Below are positions 34,101 through 44,570 of a stretch of DNA of 64,000 nucleotides, in pieces. The position numbers and the translations under genes were made by a program. The DNA lies in contig JAUCEF010000011.1 in NCBI GenBank assembly GCA_033558025.1, forward strand, positions 2,418,001 to 2,482,000. The letters are read 5' to 3'. Position 1 is the first letter of the stretch. Each line of letters starts with the position of its first letter. This DNA comes from Phytophthora sp. 'mugwort' (Eukaryota; Oomycota; Peronosporomycetes; Peronosporales; Peronosporaceae). Below the pieces are notes generated by a model that made no database searches, had not been told where the DNA came from, and saw only the letters and a program-made list of their open reading frames with translations.

Positions 34101-34953
34101 TCAACTCTGCACCTGCTTCCCGCTGTAACGCCGCACTCGCCAGATTGTCTGCGCTGGTGTTCCATTCCCGCTTGACATGAAGACGGTCGTGATCCGGCCA
34201 GGCTCACCGAAGGTGTAGAGCTTTCTGCCGCACAACGTCAACGCGGAAGCCTTGCAGTCGACCTCCCCCTTCATCTGTCGGATCACCAAGTTGGAGTCCC
34301 CACAGATCACCAGACGTCCTCGATCCACTCTCTAGCAGATTTAATCATAATAACATCCACGGTACTCTGCCGCATTGACCATCATATCTTCGGCCCATAC
34401 TGACTTCCGCCTTGACCACCGTCCACTCAGGCAACTTCCACTCGATAGCGTTGAAGGCGCCTTCGCCGCGTTTGACTCGGGCGGTTCCGTCGAAACTAGC
34501 GACCAGGAGTTCCTCGTCGGGCTTCACTGTAGGGATCTGAGTCTGTACTGCTCGGCGGGGCTCTTTTCGCGGTGCAATTGCTACCAGCGCCTGATCCACT
34601 ATTAATAGTGGCGTTACGCATGCAGCCAGCGATCCCAAGATGGCATCCTTGCCTTTCGTGCACTTATTGATTTCTAGCGTCCAAGGCGATAGCATCGCGG
34701 CCCATTGTCTGGGTCATCCTTGGAGCCCTGCGGCGCGGGAACGCCAAGCCAGCGTCGAGTGCCGCGTCAGGACCTTGATTGATTTGCCGACCAGCATAGA
34801 ATAACCCAGATCCAGCATACGCAGCAGCGCCAGTACTTCCTTCTCCATAATGCCATAATTCAACTCGTTCGATTTCAACGTGCGAATCGTGAACATCACG
34901 GGCAAGAATGTGCCGTCGTGATCCTGCACCAGGGCGGCTGCTGAGGCTGCCAC
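34101..34953 (-). pseudogene. element A RNase H region
   Basis: Retroelement RNase H features: LKSNELNYGIMEKEVLALLR with the downstream VLTRHSTLAW (34953-34714), then a second RNase H-like block, VASFDGTARVKRGEGAFNAI (34600-34400) and RLVICGDSNLVIRQMKGEVD (34316-34260). Each block is in its own frame. Two successive RNase H-like blocks would give this element a dual RNase H, as seen in some Ty3/gypsy lineages; this is inference from motifs. Confidence 0.6.
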
Positions 34954-35265
34954 TGCCCACTCGCTGGCATAGACGATCAGCGGCAGGCTGTTTCTCCTGA
35001 TCGAAGTGCTGGAGGATCAGGGTCGTCGCGATCTTGTTCTTCACTGTGAAGAACGCTGCTCTAGCTCGGATCCACTTCGGCTCTGACGCCTCCGGTTCCT
35101 GATCGAACTGGGGGTCCCCGCCTTCGATGATCTCTCGGCGATCTTCCCTTCGTTGATAGCGATCCCGCTCTCAGCACGCATCGCAGCGAAATCCATTTTT
35201 CGCAGCTGTACAACACCGACGTGTACACCGCCATGTCTTCAGTGAAGCGTCCGTAGTAGTTCAGA

Positions 35266-36188
35266 CTACCCAAGAACGACTGTATAGATCGTAGAGATCT
35301 CGGAATGGCAGATCCACCAGTGCACTGAGATCTTTTGAATGAGCCTCCAAGCCTTCGATGGATCACGATGCCCGAGGTAATCTACCTTCTTCAGTCCCCA
35401 GAAACGCTTCGTGACACTTATTGAGACATTCCACTTGTTGTAGGCCGCGATCAGGAGCTTCACTCGTTCGCACAAATGATCCCAGGATCCGGCCGTAACA
35501 AGGATGTCATCGATGTAGGATCGACGCCCCAGTACAGAAGGTTCACCTACTTCTTCCGGGTCTCCTGCTTCGAAGATGTCCGTCGACGCTCCTCGATCCG
35601 CTGCTGGCGGGATCCTCAAGAAGCCGTACAGTGCGTTGTCGATACTGCCCTGGTAGATTTGTGCAGCGTTCTTCAACCAGAATGGCATGCGGTTCCACTC
35701 AAACAGGCCGAACGGCGTGATGAATGCCGAGATGGCACGAGCGCAATCCGACAAAGACACCACCCAGAAGCCGCTCACCATATCCAGCGAGCAATACCAC
35801 AGCATCATGTCCAGTGCCTCGAGCAGATTGTTGATCAGGAGCATCGGGTAGACCATCAGCTTGCTGAGACCGTTTACCATGCGGTAATCAATACACAACC
35901 TTATGTCCACACCATTGACACCATTGACCATGTGGTACACACCATTGAGCATGCGGTATCAATACACAACCTTATGTCCACACCATTCTTCTTGATGATC
36001 GCCACGATTGGCGATGACCAAGGAGACGTATGATCTTGGCAGACAGCAGATCCGATACCTTTTCGCGGAACTGGGGGGGGGGGGATCTTTCGCACCCGCT
36101 GCGCAATCAGGGTAGCATTTCCAACGTCGATGGCCCACACCATGCCCACAGCCGCAGGAGGCAGCGCATTGCTCTTGCCGATCAGCAA
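35266..36188 (-). pseudogene. element A reverse transcriptase
   Basis: Minus strand: SPWSSPIVAIIKKNG, RLCIDYRMVNGLS, SLDMVSGFWVV, ITPFGLFEWNRMPFWLKNA and the catalytic YIDDILV (bases 35506-35517). The RT core is easily recognised. It is broken by a 71-bp tandem duplication (about 35880-35965) that repeats the VDIRLCID codons, and by a 12-nt poly(G) run (36073-36084) next to the start of the domain. Confidence 0.85.
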
Positions 36189-36246
36189 GTGTCGGTGGGA
36201 CCAGATAATGTCCCGCAGCTGGCAGATCGCCTACTTTGTGTTCGCC

Positions 36247-37575
36247 TCAGGATCCCCCACCTGCAGATCCTCGACCCCCACCTCGACTTTGTTGGTGCCA
36301 CCTCCGGCAGCACAACCAGCTCGTATTACACTTCATCGGCATGCAGCGTGCCTCTGTCGTGGTAGCAGACCTCGGGATCGATCCTCTTTCGATGTCCCTT
36401 GCTCGGCCTGCCGGTTTGTCATCCACCCCTGGGGACCGCACGGGGGCCGGATCCTCAGCCGAGTCGTCATGTACCTTGGTGGTAACGTCCAGACCCATCC
36501 TTGCCGCTTCAGTCGGGCGATCCTCCGCGGGACCTTTGACTTGGGCCTCGATCTTGTCCGCAGGATCCTCGATCGGAACCCGTGGGGATTGATCCGACGT
36601 CTCCGACGGGAGATCCACCTCCAGAAGGTCACCTGACTCCAACACGTCGATCAGCGGCGATTGCTCAACCCTCAAGCTTCCGTCGGCTTCGTAAACAGCA
36701 CCGCTCGCTTCGGCTTCCCCCGGCACAGCTACCCCACCAGGCCCGAACGCGCCACTCCCCTTGGGGCCTTCGTTAGGCGAGGTGCCCATCGCGCGCTCAT
36801 CGTAGCGCATTGCGACTGTCGGGCGTTCCCGGCGATATGAGAACGAGGCCTCGTCCTTTGTACAGGGCCTGGTAACTGTTCGCCTGATTGCCTCACATCT
36901 CCCACCGAAATCAGCGACACGCGTCGAGACAGTGGCGTCCGTCGGCGGGCCGATCTCGGGGTCCCTGCCTCGGGCGGGGTCGTGCGAGGTCTCATTTGAC
37001 CGCCGTCGTCCGGTGCGCCTGCGGCATCCTCTTGCGCCGCCGGGGCTTCTCTTTGGCCTCCGTCAGATATCGCGACCTTCGCGCCGATTGTCTGCCCCGC
37101 ATGCATGCCAGCGGTACCGGGCGCACGAGACGGGGCGTGATTACGTTCATGTCTCAAGTCAGGTGCCGCACCGTTTCGTCCATGACCGGCATTCAGAGGG
37201 CGGGTCGCCGCCACCCTGTACGCTTCTTGGCGCACGTCCTCACTTCCTGCGGATTCAGGGGTCTTTGGTCGCGGCAGGATCCTGGTCGACGGGTCGTACT
37301 CCACTCGGTCAACTGCGGGCTCAAGACCGGTGTTGGCGGCGCCGCTGCTGCGGCGGATGCCGCATCCGTAGTTGCCTCACGCGAGGGTTTGCCACTCGGC
37401 GTAGCGCCAGGATCCTACGGAGACGAAGCCCGGCTGGCGATGAACATGATACCCGGTCAGCCATAGTCCGATCTGCACGTCCCGGTTTAAGATCAGCTTC
37501 GTGTCGCCCAGGTTCGTGAGGTGCAGGTAGCGATCCTGCCCGGGCCTTTAACAAGGTTGGGCGCCGAGCGCTCAC
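36247..37575 (-). other. element A linker between protease and reverse transcriptase
   Basis: A long, open but low-complexity stretch rich in Pro, Asp, Glu and Arg (for example PRVPIEDPADKIEAQVKGPA). No domain is visible. Ordinary Ty3 elements lack such a long spacer here. Confidence 0.4.
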
Positions 37576-37899
37576 CTCGGGCTAATCACAGCTTTTCATT
37601 GTCAGACACACGGATCCGCAGCGAGAGCTCCATGAACTCGGCGACCCCCAGCGTCAGATGCTCGCCACGAACACCGGGCGGGCTCTGCCGCGAAAGATCT
37701 GGCGGCGCCCCTGCAACATGACTCGCACCTTGTCCGACAGGAACATGGATCAATCGCTGAGATCCAACCGGATCCCAGCCGGGACCATGAAGTCCATCCG
37801 AGGATGGCTAGTGGGGGGGGGGGGGGGGGTAGTCCGGCGGCAGATCGTCTCTCACCCAGACGTCGTAAAAGTACACCAAGGATCCCGCCAAGGTAAGCT

Positions 37900-38343
37900 T
37901 CATCCGTCTGCGTCCTTCCGTGACATACAGCTTTCACCAATTCCGAGGCATTCTTGACTTTGACTTGTGTCGATATGGCATCCTACCTTACGAGCAAAGG
38001 TGGCATCGATGATCGACACCTCGAATCCCGAGTCAAGATGAACCACAGCCTTGACGCTTTCGATCTTGCTGTTTTCTTTCGCCTGCTTGAAGTGCTTGCC
38101 GGGGAAATGGTACTTCCAGTATTCGCGCGACTCGCCTGGCCGCAGATCCAAAGTCATAGTGACCTCGGATCGTTGGTAGTCGTCAACAGGTCGAAGCCTT
38201 GCAACCATAGCCGTATGTTTCCTACGAAGCTCATATGTATTACCGAATAGATCAGCTCGCGACCCGCTAACTTGATCTTTCGGCTTCTTCTCCTCAAATG
38301 CATAGATGAATAAACTAGAACGCTCGTCTCGTACCGGGTTCAT
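37900..38343 (-). pseudogene. element A retropepsin-like protease
   Basis: AVVHLDSGFEVSIIDATFAR contains the catalytic DSG of a retroviral-type aspartic protease, preceded by MTLDLRPGESREYWKYHFPG. The frame is closed just before a 17-nt poly(G) run (37813-37829). Confidence 0.7.
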
Positions 38344-38379
38344 AACCGGCGAGCGCCCCAGTTTAACATCTTATCAGCA

Positions 38380-40234
38380 GTTCAGGTACGAGTCCCGGAT
38401 GCTTGCTGGTGTCGAACCACTGACGGATAAGGTTATAGAACTCTTCCATATGGCACTTGCCGTGATCGTGGAGTTCACCACAGCCACGACACAAGAACCA
38501 CCGATCTGACGGATGTCCTCTCTTGCCGCACTTCTGACAGATCAGGCGCTTCCAACACCCAAGATCCGAGTGCTTACGAGATCCGCAGTGCGAACAGCGT
38601 ATCTGCCATCACAACCGAAATGCGGGCGGTGATCCTGCTGTGGAAGATCCTCCGGCGCATCGTTCGAGCGCCCAGGATCCGGTGCTCTTGGCGGATCCGC
38701 TGCTGCAGCCGCCTGAGACTGATCACTCTCCGCTGCCACGTACGCTCGGCGCAGTTTGTCTTCGGATCTTGACTCCTCAGAGTCCGATCCGAACTCGGAT
38801 CCGGAGTCGGGGATCTTGATAGCGAGTACAGCATAGGCTGGCGCCGTCGGCGGCGCAGGACTCGACTTGGACCGGTACTTGCCGGATCCGGTCGACTTCT
38901 TCTGCCGCGACTTCGCGCGCTCGCGCGCGCAGCACGTTCTCCAGCAGATCCGCGTCGGCCAAGCGCAGCCGTGTGAGCTGAATCGTAAGATCCGGGTCTC
39001 CCAGAGTCTCGATGAAGTGTTCCACGTGCTCGCGACGGGCCTTCGCGTCGCCGTCCTTGATCTTCAGCCACGCGCACATGCCTGCGACGTTTGAGGCGGT
39101 GCAGATACCCTAGCGGCGTCTCCTCTGCGCGTTTACGCGCGTGATAGTATTGCCATGCTACCGAGACTACCAATCCGCAGTACTGCGTCCGGAATTTTCT
39201 GAGAAAGTCACTCCACTTCGTCGTCGTGGATCAGATCATCTGTCTGTACCAGTTCCTCGCGGGGCCGGTGAGCAGATCCGCGAAGGTAAGGCATTTCTCT
39301 TCGTCTATAGCTTGATCACTCGTGAATGCAGACTTGACTTTGCTGATCCACCTTCGTACACGGTCTTTGTCATGATTCTTGTCTATGAATTTCTTCAGAT
39401 CCGAAATGGCCGATATCTTGACGCTTTGAACCTTTGACGATCTAGTCGGAGCGACTGCTGCCGCTGTCGTAGCCGTGCGTCTGGTGGATCCCATGTCGAG
39501 ATCATCCGGATCATACTCCCAGTGCTCGGGGTGATGGGGATCTTGCGATCCCGCCGATTCCATGTCGACGTCTTGCGATCTCGGATCGCATGGGGACGGA
39601 GCCGGTCGTGGAGCCCGGGCCTCTTGACATTCGCTCCGGAAACGTGACATAGCCGCTTGGAAGTACGTTCCAGACCACTCGTCGGCTCCTGGGCCGGATC
39701 CGATGACGGATCCGGACTTGCGACGGTCTTGCCGGACGCGGAGCCAGGACCTTATCTTCCAGAGTGCTCGGAGAACGTAACTGCAGCATTGTGGCACCGA
39801 CGGGCCCAATCGGCATTCATCGCGGCTCCGATGAGCTGCTGGATCCGGCTTCCGACGCAGACGACGCATACTGCGATGATCCTGTGTGGTACTCCGGCGA
39901 CTGGGTGTACGCCGCCTTGGTCTCGACGACGAAACGTATCTAGCCTTGGCCTCGATATCGAGGAGTGCTCGGTCTTCGGCTCGGGCGCTGCAGCCGCGGA
40001 TCGCTAGCATACGAGGGACTTCAGCAAGTTGAAGAGCGACGCGGCCGAGCTTCGGATCGTGTCGGCGTCCAACTGGAACAGGTCGTTATCGTCGAACGCT
40101 CCTGCCGTGCGGCCGGACTCTTCCAGCATCCTCAGCAGATCCATCGCGGCGTCCAGCTTGTTCGTGGTTGACGACGGGGCCGCCACAGGTCCGGTGAGGG
40201 ATCCGAGCTGCTTCAGCTGCAGGATCCGCATCAC
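38380..40234 (-). pseudogene. element A gag with Cys-rich knuckle
   Basis: The N-terminal part is 40234-40004 (DAAMDLLRMLEESGRTAGAF). The capsid-like core is around 39400-38780 (ISDLKKFIDKNHDKDRVRRW, ADLLTGPARNWYRQ, REHVEHFIETLGDPDL). After a basic/Ser-rich stretch comes CQKCGKRGHPSDRWFLC then CGELHDHGKC, a double Cys/His knuckle that would bind RNA, ending in a stop near 38368. Frame changes separate the three parts. Confidence 0.75.
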
Positions 40235-41178
40235 TGAATCCTTGCGCAGGAAGTCGTCAGCTCCGTACGTACGTACGCCGACTCCAGCTTAGACGTCGTG
40301 ACCAGGTAGACTTCAACACAGCGCGGTCTTCGTTATCCGAGTCTGGTGCGTTGCGTTTCTTCCGTGCTGCCTTCGTCTTCTTCTTAAACATGGCACTTGA
40401 GGCCGCTGGAGTAGTGGTGGAGGAAGCTCCTTCGCTCTCGCGAACGAACTTTCGTCCGGCTGATCCTGACTCGCGTCAAGACCTGCGGGGCCCCCGAAGG
40501 GGCCTGGGGAGGAAAGCGAGGGTTTTCTTCCTGATCCGTTGCCAGACCATCCTCTCTTCCATCGGCAGAGCTCCTCCCAGGGCTCGGCCGATCCGTGATC
40601 TCTCTTTCAGCGACGCCGTCGGCGATCCGGTCTCCGTCGGCGCTTCATCTCCCGATCCATTGCTTGCGCGTCATCTTGGGACTCACGGTGAAATCCCTCA
40701 TCGCCAAGAGATCCGGGCACGCGCATCATTCTGGTGGAGTGGATCCGCTGAAATTCAGTAGGATACCAACTCACACGCACTGCGTCCAGACACCGACTAA
40801 CGGAGGGGGACTCCGACGGCTGTGTTGTTGCTGATTGGTTCACCTTGTGTACCCGTCGGCGGGCTGGTACTGCTCTCTCGTTGACACGAGATGCGCACTT
40901 GGTGGGCCATGGACGTTTTTGTGGGGACTTGGAAGGGGGTGGATCTGCGCGGGTATTCCTGTGCACGAGATTCTGTGTCGGTTTGGTCTTGAGATCTTGC
41001 GTAGACCTTGTGGATCCGTAATAGAAATATGGGATCTGGCGTTGTTCCTTCTTGAGCGTGTCCTTGCTCCTTATCGGAGTTGTCCTTTACGATGCTTGCG
41101 GCCGCCAATAGCGGGACCTTGAGGGGGGTTGAGAAGCCAAAGAGCGAGCGCGACCTCGCCAAGCTATCCAGGGACTGC

Positions 41179-41502
41179 CATGTGTGCAGAAAGATTGCCA
41201 AAGTTTAGACTTTATCTATTTATGAGGCCAATAGAAATCCTCTATACAATAGTCAAGTCTGTCTTCCAGTGCAAATTCGGTTCTGATTTATTCCTTAGCC
41301 TATCTACCTTCGGATCCCATCCCAAAACTTGTCCTACGGACTACATATAACCCAGAATCCACCTCTGACCTATTCCTGGCCACCCGTCTCCACTCTACCT
41401 TGTCCTAGCTACTGATCTTCTACCACGTGTGCACTAAACTGATCTGATCCGATACTTAGGATCTCATCCTACGGGACTGATCCAGTATCCATACCATATA
41501 CA
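41179..41502 (-). repeat. possible 5' LTR of element A
   Basis: On the minus strand it starts TGTATATGG and ends CACA next to TGGCAGTCCCTGGATAGC, which would suit a primer-binding site. There is a TATA-like ATATGTAG inside. No second copy was found in the window, so this is provisional. Confidence 0.35.
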
Positions 41503-42360
41503 GACCAGGCGTGCCGCATGGTCCGGATCCATCACCTTGACGATTTCCCATGGCTGCCGCTGGCGACTTGGATCCCCCAACTGCCGGTCAACCTCTATCT
41601 TGTCCGGATCTGCAATACCACAAGCGCATTCCGCCACTTCCTCGCCAGTTTCAGTTTGGATGACTTGGTGTGGAACATGGTTACCCACGCAGGAAGCGCC
41701 TCGCGCGTTTTTCTCGCCGGTTTCAGGCTGGGTGACTTGATGCGGACCTTGGTTACCCACCTGGTTGGTGTCTCCTGGCACCGCCACCCTTGAAGCCTTG
41801 GCCGCCGGACTAGATTCCGGCGGGGGTCGAGGGGTATCCGGTAAGGACTGTCGCACTCGACCATGTGCAGCTTCTGCTGCCACCGCTTCTAGAGAGTCGC
41901 TCAGTACGTCGGCGGCTCCCAACACCTCACTGGATGCTCCTGCATCCCGGCGCCCCTTTTGGACGCCCCAGTTCCTGGCAAAGGTGGGAACATGACTCAC
42001 CAATGCTCTGCCAGTAACTTCGGGTCGGCTGGCCCCGATGGCTTTATTTCGCCAATTCATCCATGGCTGATGTTTCTCGAGCCAGGGCATGCACAGGATC
42101 AAGTCATACTTGTTCATATCTAGGGCAGTAAACTGTTGCATGCTGTCAAATTCCTCGAACTTCACAGCTAGATCCACATGGATCTTGAGAACGATAATCA
42201 CCGTTCCATCGGCCAGTTTTACCGACACTGTCCCGTTGCCTTTGCTTTCTCGTAAAGCATCGGTCAATTTGTTGCTGTTCCCCGCAACAGTCTGGCGGCG
42301 TGCGAAGTTCTTTGACGCCCCGGAGTCTATTAAGACTCGAAAGGGATGGGTATATCCCCG
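41464..42360 (-). pseudogene. element B protease and spacer
   Basis: The retropepsin part runs from the region reading FRVLIDSGASKNFAR (about 42345-42300, in a neighbouring frame) into ALRESKGNGTVSVKLADGTV and YDLILCMPWLEKHQPW. A Pro/Glu-rich spacer follows, with a repeated HQVxQxETGE motif. It ends near the junction with element A. Confidence 0.7.
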
Positions 42361-42593
42361 TACATTTACGCGTACTACTAGCCGCCCAACGCTGCACCTT
42401 TTCGATCCGAGAGTGCAAAACTCTCAGGGGCTAAGTATCAACGGTGCGCCGGTGGTGCGCACCGCTCATAAGACTTAGTTCTTCCTCAGTAGGCCCCCCG
42501 CCCCTACTGCTTTCCTGCGTTTCCCTGTCATGGGGTTGCGGCCTTTGCTAGCGACCCTTGAGTGTGATGAGCTTGGGAGGGAAAACGTTTTCG

Positions 42594-43489
42594 CTATCCC
42601 CCCCCCGCAGGACAGGCACGTGTCATGTGCCCTTGCTTGCCACAGTTATAGCAGCCAATATCTTGGTGCTCAGCGAACCCAAGTTCCATGGGAACTGGCC
42701 CGCACGGGGCCCCGCTACTTGTTTTCGCTGCCCCTGGCCACATCGCCGCCGGCGTGCGCGTCTGGCGGTGACTGTACCCCTCTAAGAGGGCGACTTGGGT
42801 CACCTTTTCCAGAAAATTGGCCTGCACCCGAAACCTCTAGGTGCAGGCCTACTCTTGGCCGTCCATGAACACCGTCATCTTGACGTGTTCATGGAGTGGG
42901 TTTCCCACGGGGGATGCGGTGAGCCCCCGCATCTCCGGGATGTACTTGTGCAGCTCACGTCTTCCCTGTTTATATGGCAGGAAGCGTAACCGCTGGCGGT
43001 ACCCATAGTTCGCCGGGAGGAACGCGGTTCTAAGCTGTCACACAGCTGAGCCCAGGATGCAAAGCATCCAGGCGTTGTCGCTTCCCACGTATACGCCTAA
43101 TGCTTAGCACGCCCGCTAAGGTTCGAGAGGGCGAAAGCCACGCGGAGGTGCTCGGAATAGATGAGAGCCACATCCATTGCGAGCTCTACTTCTCGTACCC
43201 AGAAGTGAAGATTTTCACCATTCTTCCCTTCGTATGGGTTTACTTCCAGCCTCAACAGCTTGGGGTAGACCGGTTTCGGCTCTGTGGCCGGAATCCGCAG
43301 GTTGCTCCGAACATATTCGATGAGCCCCGCTCGTACATGTCGACCGGGGAACGCGGTCACGCGCTCGCTCTGCTCAGCCTGCGTTGACGACGCCAAGCTG
43401 TGCAAGTCATCCATGCCAAAGATGTCCTCCATGTTATGAACGGACTCAAACTGTGTGTCGTTCAGATGAGGAAACTCATTCCGGTCCAT
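42594..43489 (-). pseudogene. element B gag with CCHC zinc knuckle
   Basis: Starts MDRNEFPHLNDTQFESVHNM at 43489, 46 bases from the primer-binding site. A capsid-like segment follows (ENLHFWVREVELAMDVALIY, ALSNLSGRA). After frameshifts and two short hairpins (42819-42849 and 42862-42895) comes CYNCGKQGHMTRAC, a perfect CX2CX4HX4C knuckle. A 9-nt C run (42598-42606) lies directly behind the knuckle. Confidence 0.8.
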
Positions 43490-43534
43490 GTTGCTAGGGC
43501 CCAGAGGTTTCAGGTAGTAAGGCGCGTAGGCGTG

Positions 43535-43555
43535 GATTGACTACAAGTGCTACCA
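43535..43555 (-). promoter_or_regulatory. primer-binding site of element B
   Basis: On the minus strand TGGTAGCACTTGTAGTCAAT begins two bases after the LTR's terminal CA. It differs at only two positions from the equivalent site of element C. Confidence 0.7.
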
Positions 43556-43557
43556 AG

Positions 43558-43852
43558 TGTGACGGGACACACAAAACCTTGCACACAGGAAGTGTGACTT
43601 TAGGAGAGTATACAAACTCTCAGTGAGCGGCAGCTCACAAGTCCCAGGTCTGAGGGGACTGTTATCAATTAGGTAGATATAAAACTGAATATATTTATAG
43701 GTGACCCCTTTTAATGCGTCTACATCCTAACTATTAGTGACCTATAAAGTACCCTAGATGCTATCCTATTGTGTGGCTCTGAGGTCTTTGTACCATAGTG
43801 TGGTACCTACCCGTGATGTCATTACCGTGACATCCTAGTGATGTTGGCTACA
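43558..43852 (-). repeat. 5' LTR of element B
   Basis: 295 bp on the minus strand, starting TGTAGCCAACATC and ending GTCACA, with the TATA-like CTATAAATATATTC inside. Its outer edge touches the mariner fragment at 43857. Confidence 0.65.
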
Positions 43853-43856
43853 TCAT

Positions 43857-44315
43857 TTAGGGTACTTTGTACACCATCATGAAGAGTGACTTGGCGACGT
43901 AGGGCCGAGCTTTGTCTTGATAGATGTTAATGGACACACACATTTGGTCGCGCGGCCACTTTGACTTAATGGCGGGAATGACATTCTTCACCAGCATCCG
44001 GCGTGAGATTGCTCTCGTCATGGATACAGGTTTGAGCTCAATGGCTCCTACGCCACGGTTCAGACTGGCGTGCTGCGTCACATACTCTTCCACCTCCGGC
44101 CACATTCCGACTTTGCCGTCCCAGCTGCCTCTTGGCCGCGCCAAAGCACACAAGAACATCACCTTGATGACGTGTCGCTTGCTCTGGATGACCTGCACGG
44201 GTGCTCCTCTTCGGTGGTGCCGTCCTTGATATCTGCATATCAATCCATTTGAATAGGGATCGGTTTGAACAGGGTATAAGTATTGCTGTATTGCCAGTTC
44301 AAATCTATCGGTCAC
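43857..44315 (-). pseudogene. mariner-type transposase fragment
   Basis: The minus-strand frame has SKRHVIKVMFLCALARP, SWDGKVGMWPEVEEY and CVSINIYQDKARPYVA, the stretch around the second catalytic Asp of an oomycete mariner-like DDE transposase (normally QDNARPH; here Asn and His are changed). Both the N- and C-terminal parts are missing. The frame stops at the outer edge of element B's LTR. Confidence 0.7.
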
Positions 44316-44570
44316 TTACTTCCGAATGGAGGTAGTATTAACGTGAGGCTTCACTTGATTCGACTTCAAGTAAACCGCTTTGGGCTGCACCAGCCCTGAC
44401 GTGTGATCCCACCGATGGCTGCTTCACCCCCTATATGATAGTCCGTTGATAGTCAGCCATTCGGTTTCAAGCAGCCCTACGCTCAGCCTAAGCTCAGTTC
44501 GCAAATTCAGCCCCCCCCCCCTCACACATCGATATCGCCCCCGGCCTCGCCTGCGCCGCAAACGCTGACC

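Larger units (their letters stand above)
30587..41502 (-). mobile_element. element A: Ty3/gypsy chromovirus relic, GATC-rich
   Basis: On the minus strand the order is 5' region, gag, CCHC-type Cys cluster, protease, long linker, reverse transcriptase, RNase H, integrase, chromodomain. This is the Ty3/gypsy order, and the chromodomain places it among chromoviruses. Nearly every domain is in a different frame, so the copy is dead. A possible 5' LTR ends near 41179. No 3' LTR partner was found, so the left end (about 30.6 kb) is provisional. GATC occurs far more often than expected throughout. Confidence 0.8.
41464..43852 (-). mobile_element. element B: gypsy 5' part (LTR, gag, protease)
   Basis: A minus-strand element with a 295-bp 5' LTR, primer-binding site, gag and protease. 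It stops inside the protease-RT spacer at about 41464-41502, where element A begins. Its RT and integrase are absent, so B is truncated, presumably by A or by a deletion at the junction. The protease resembles that of element C (YDLILCMPWLEKHQPWMNWR versus YDLILGMTWLERHEPWIDWR). Confidence 0.75.
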
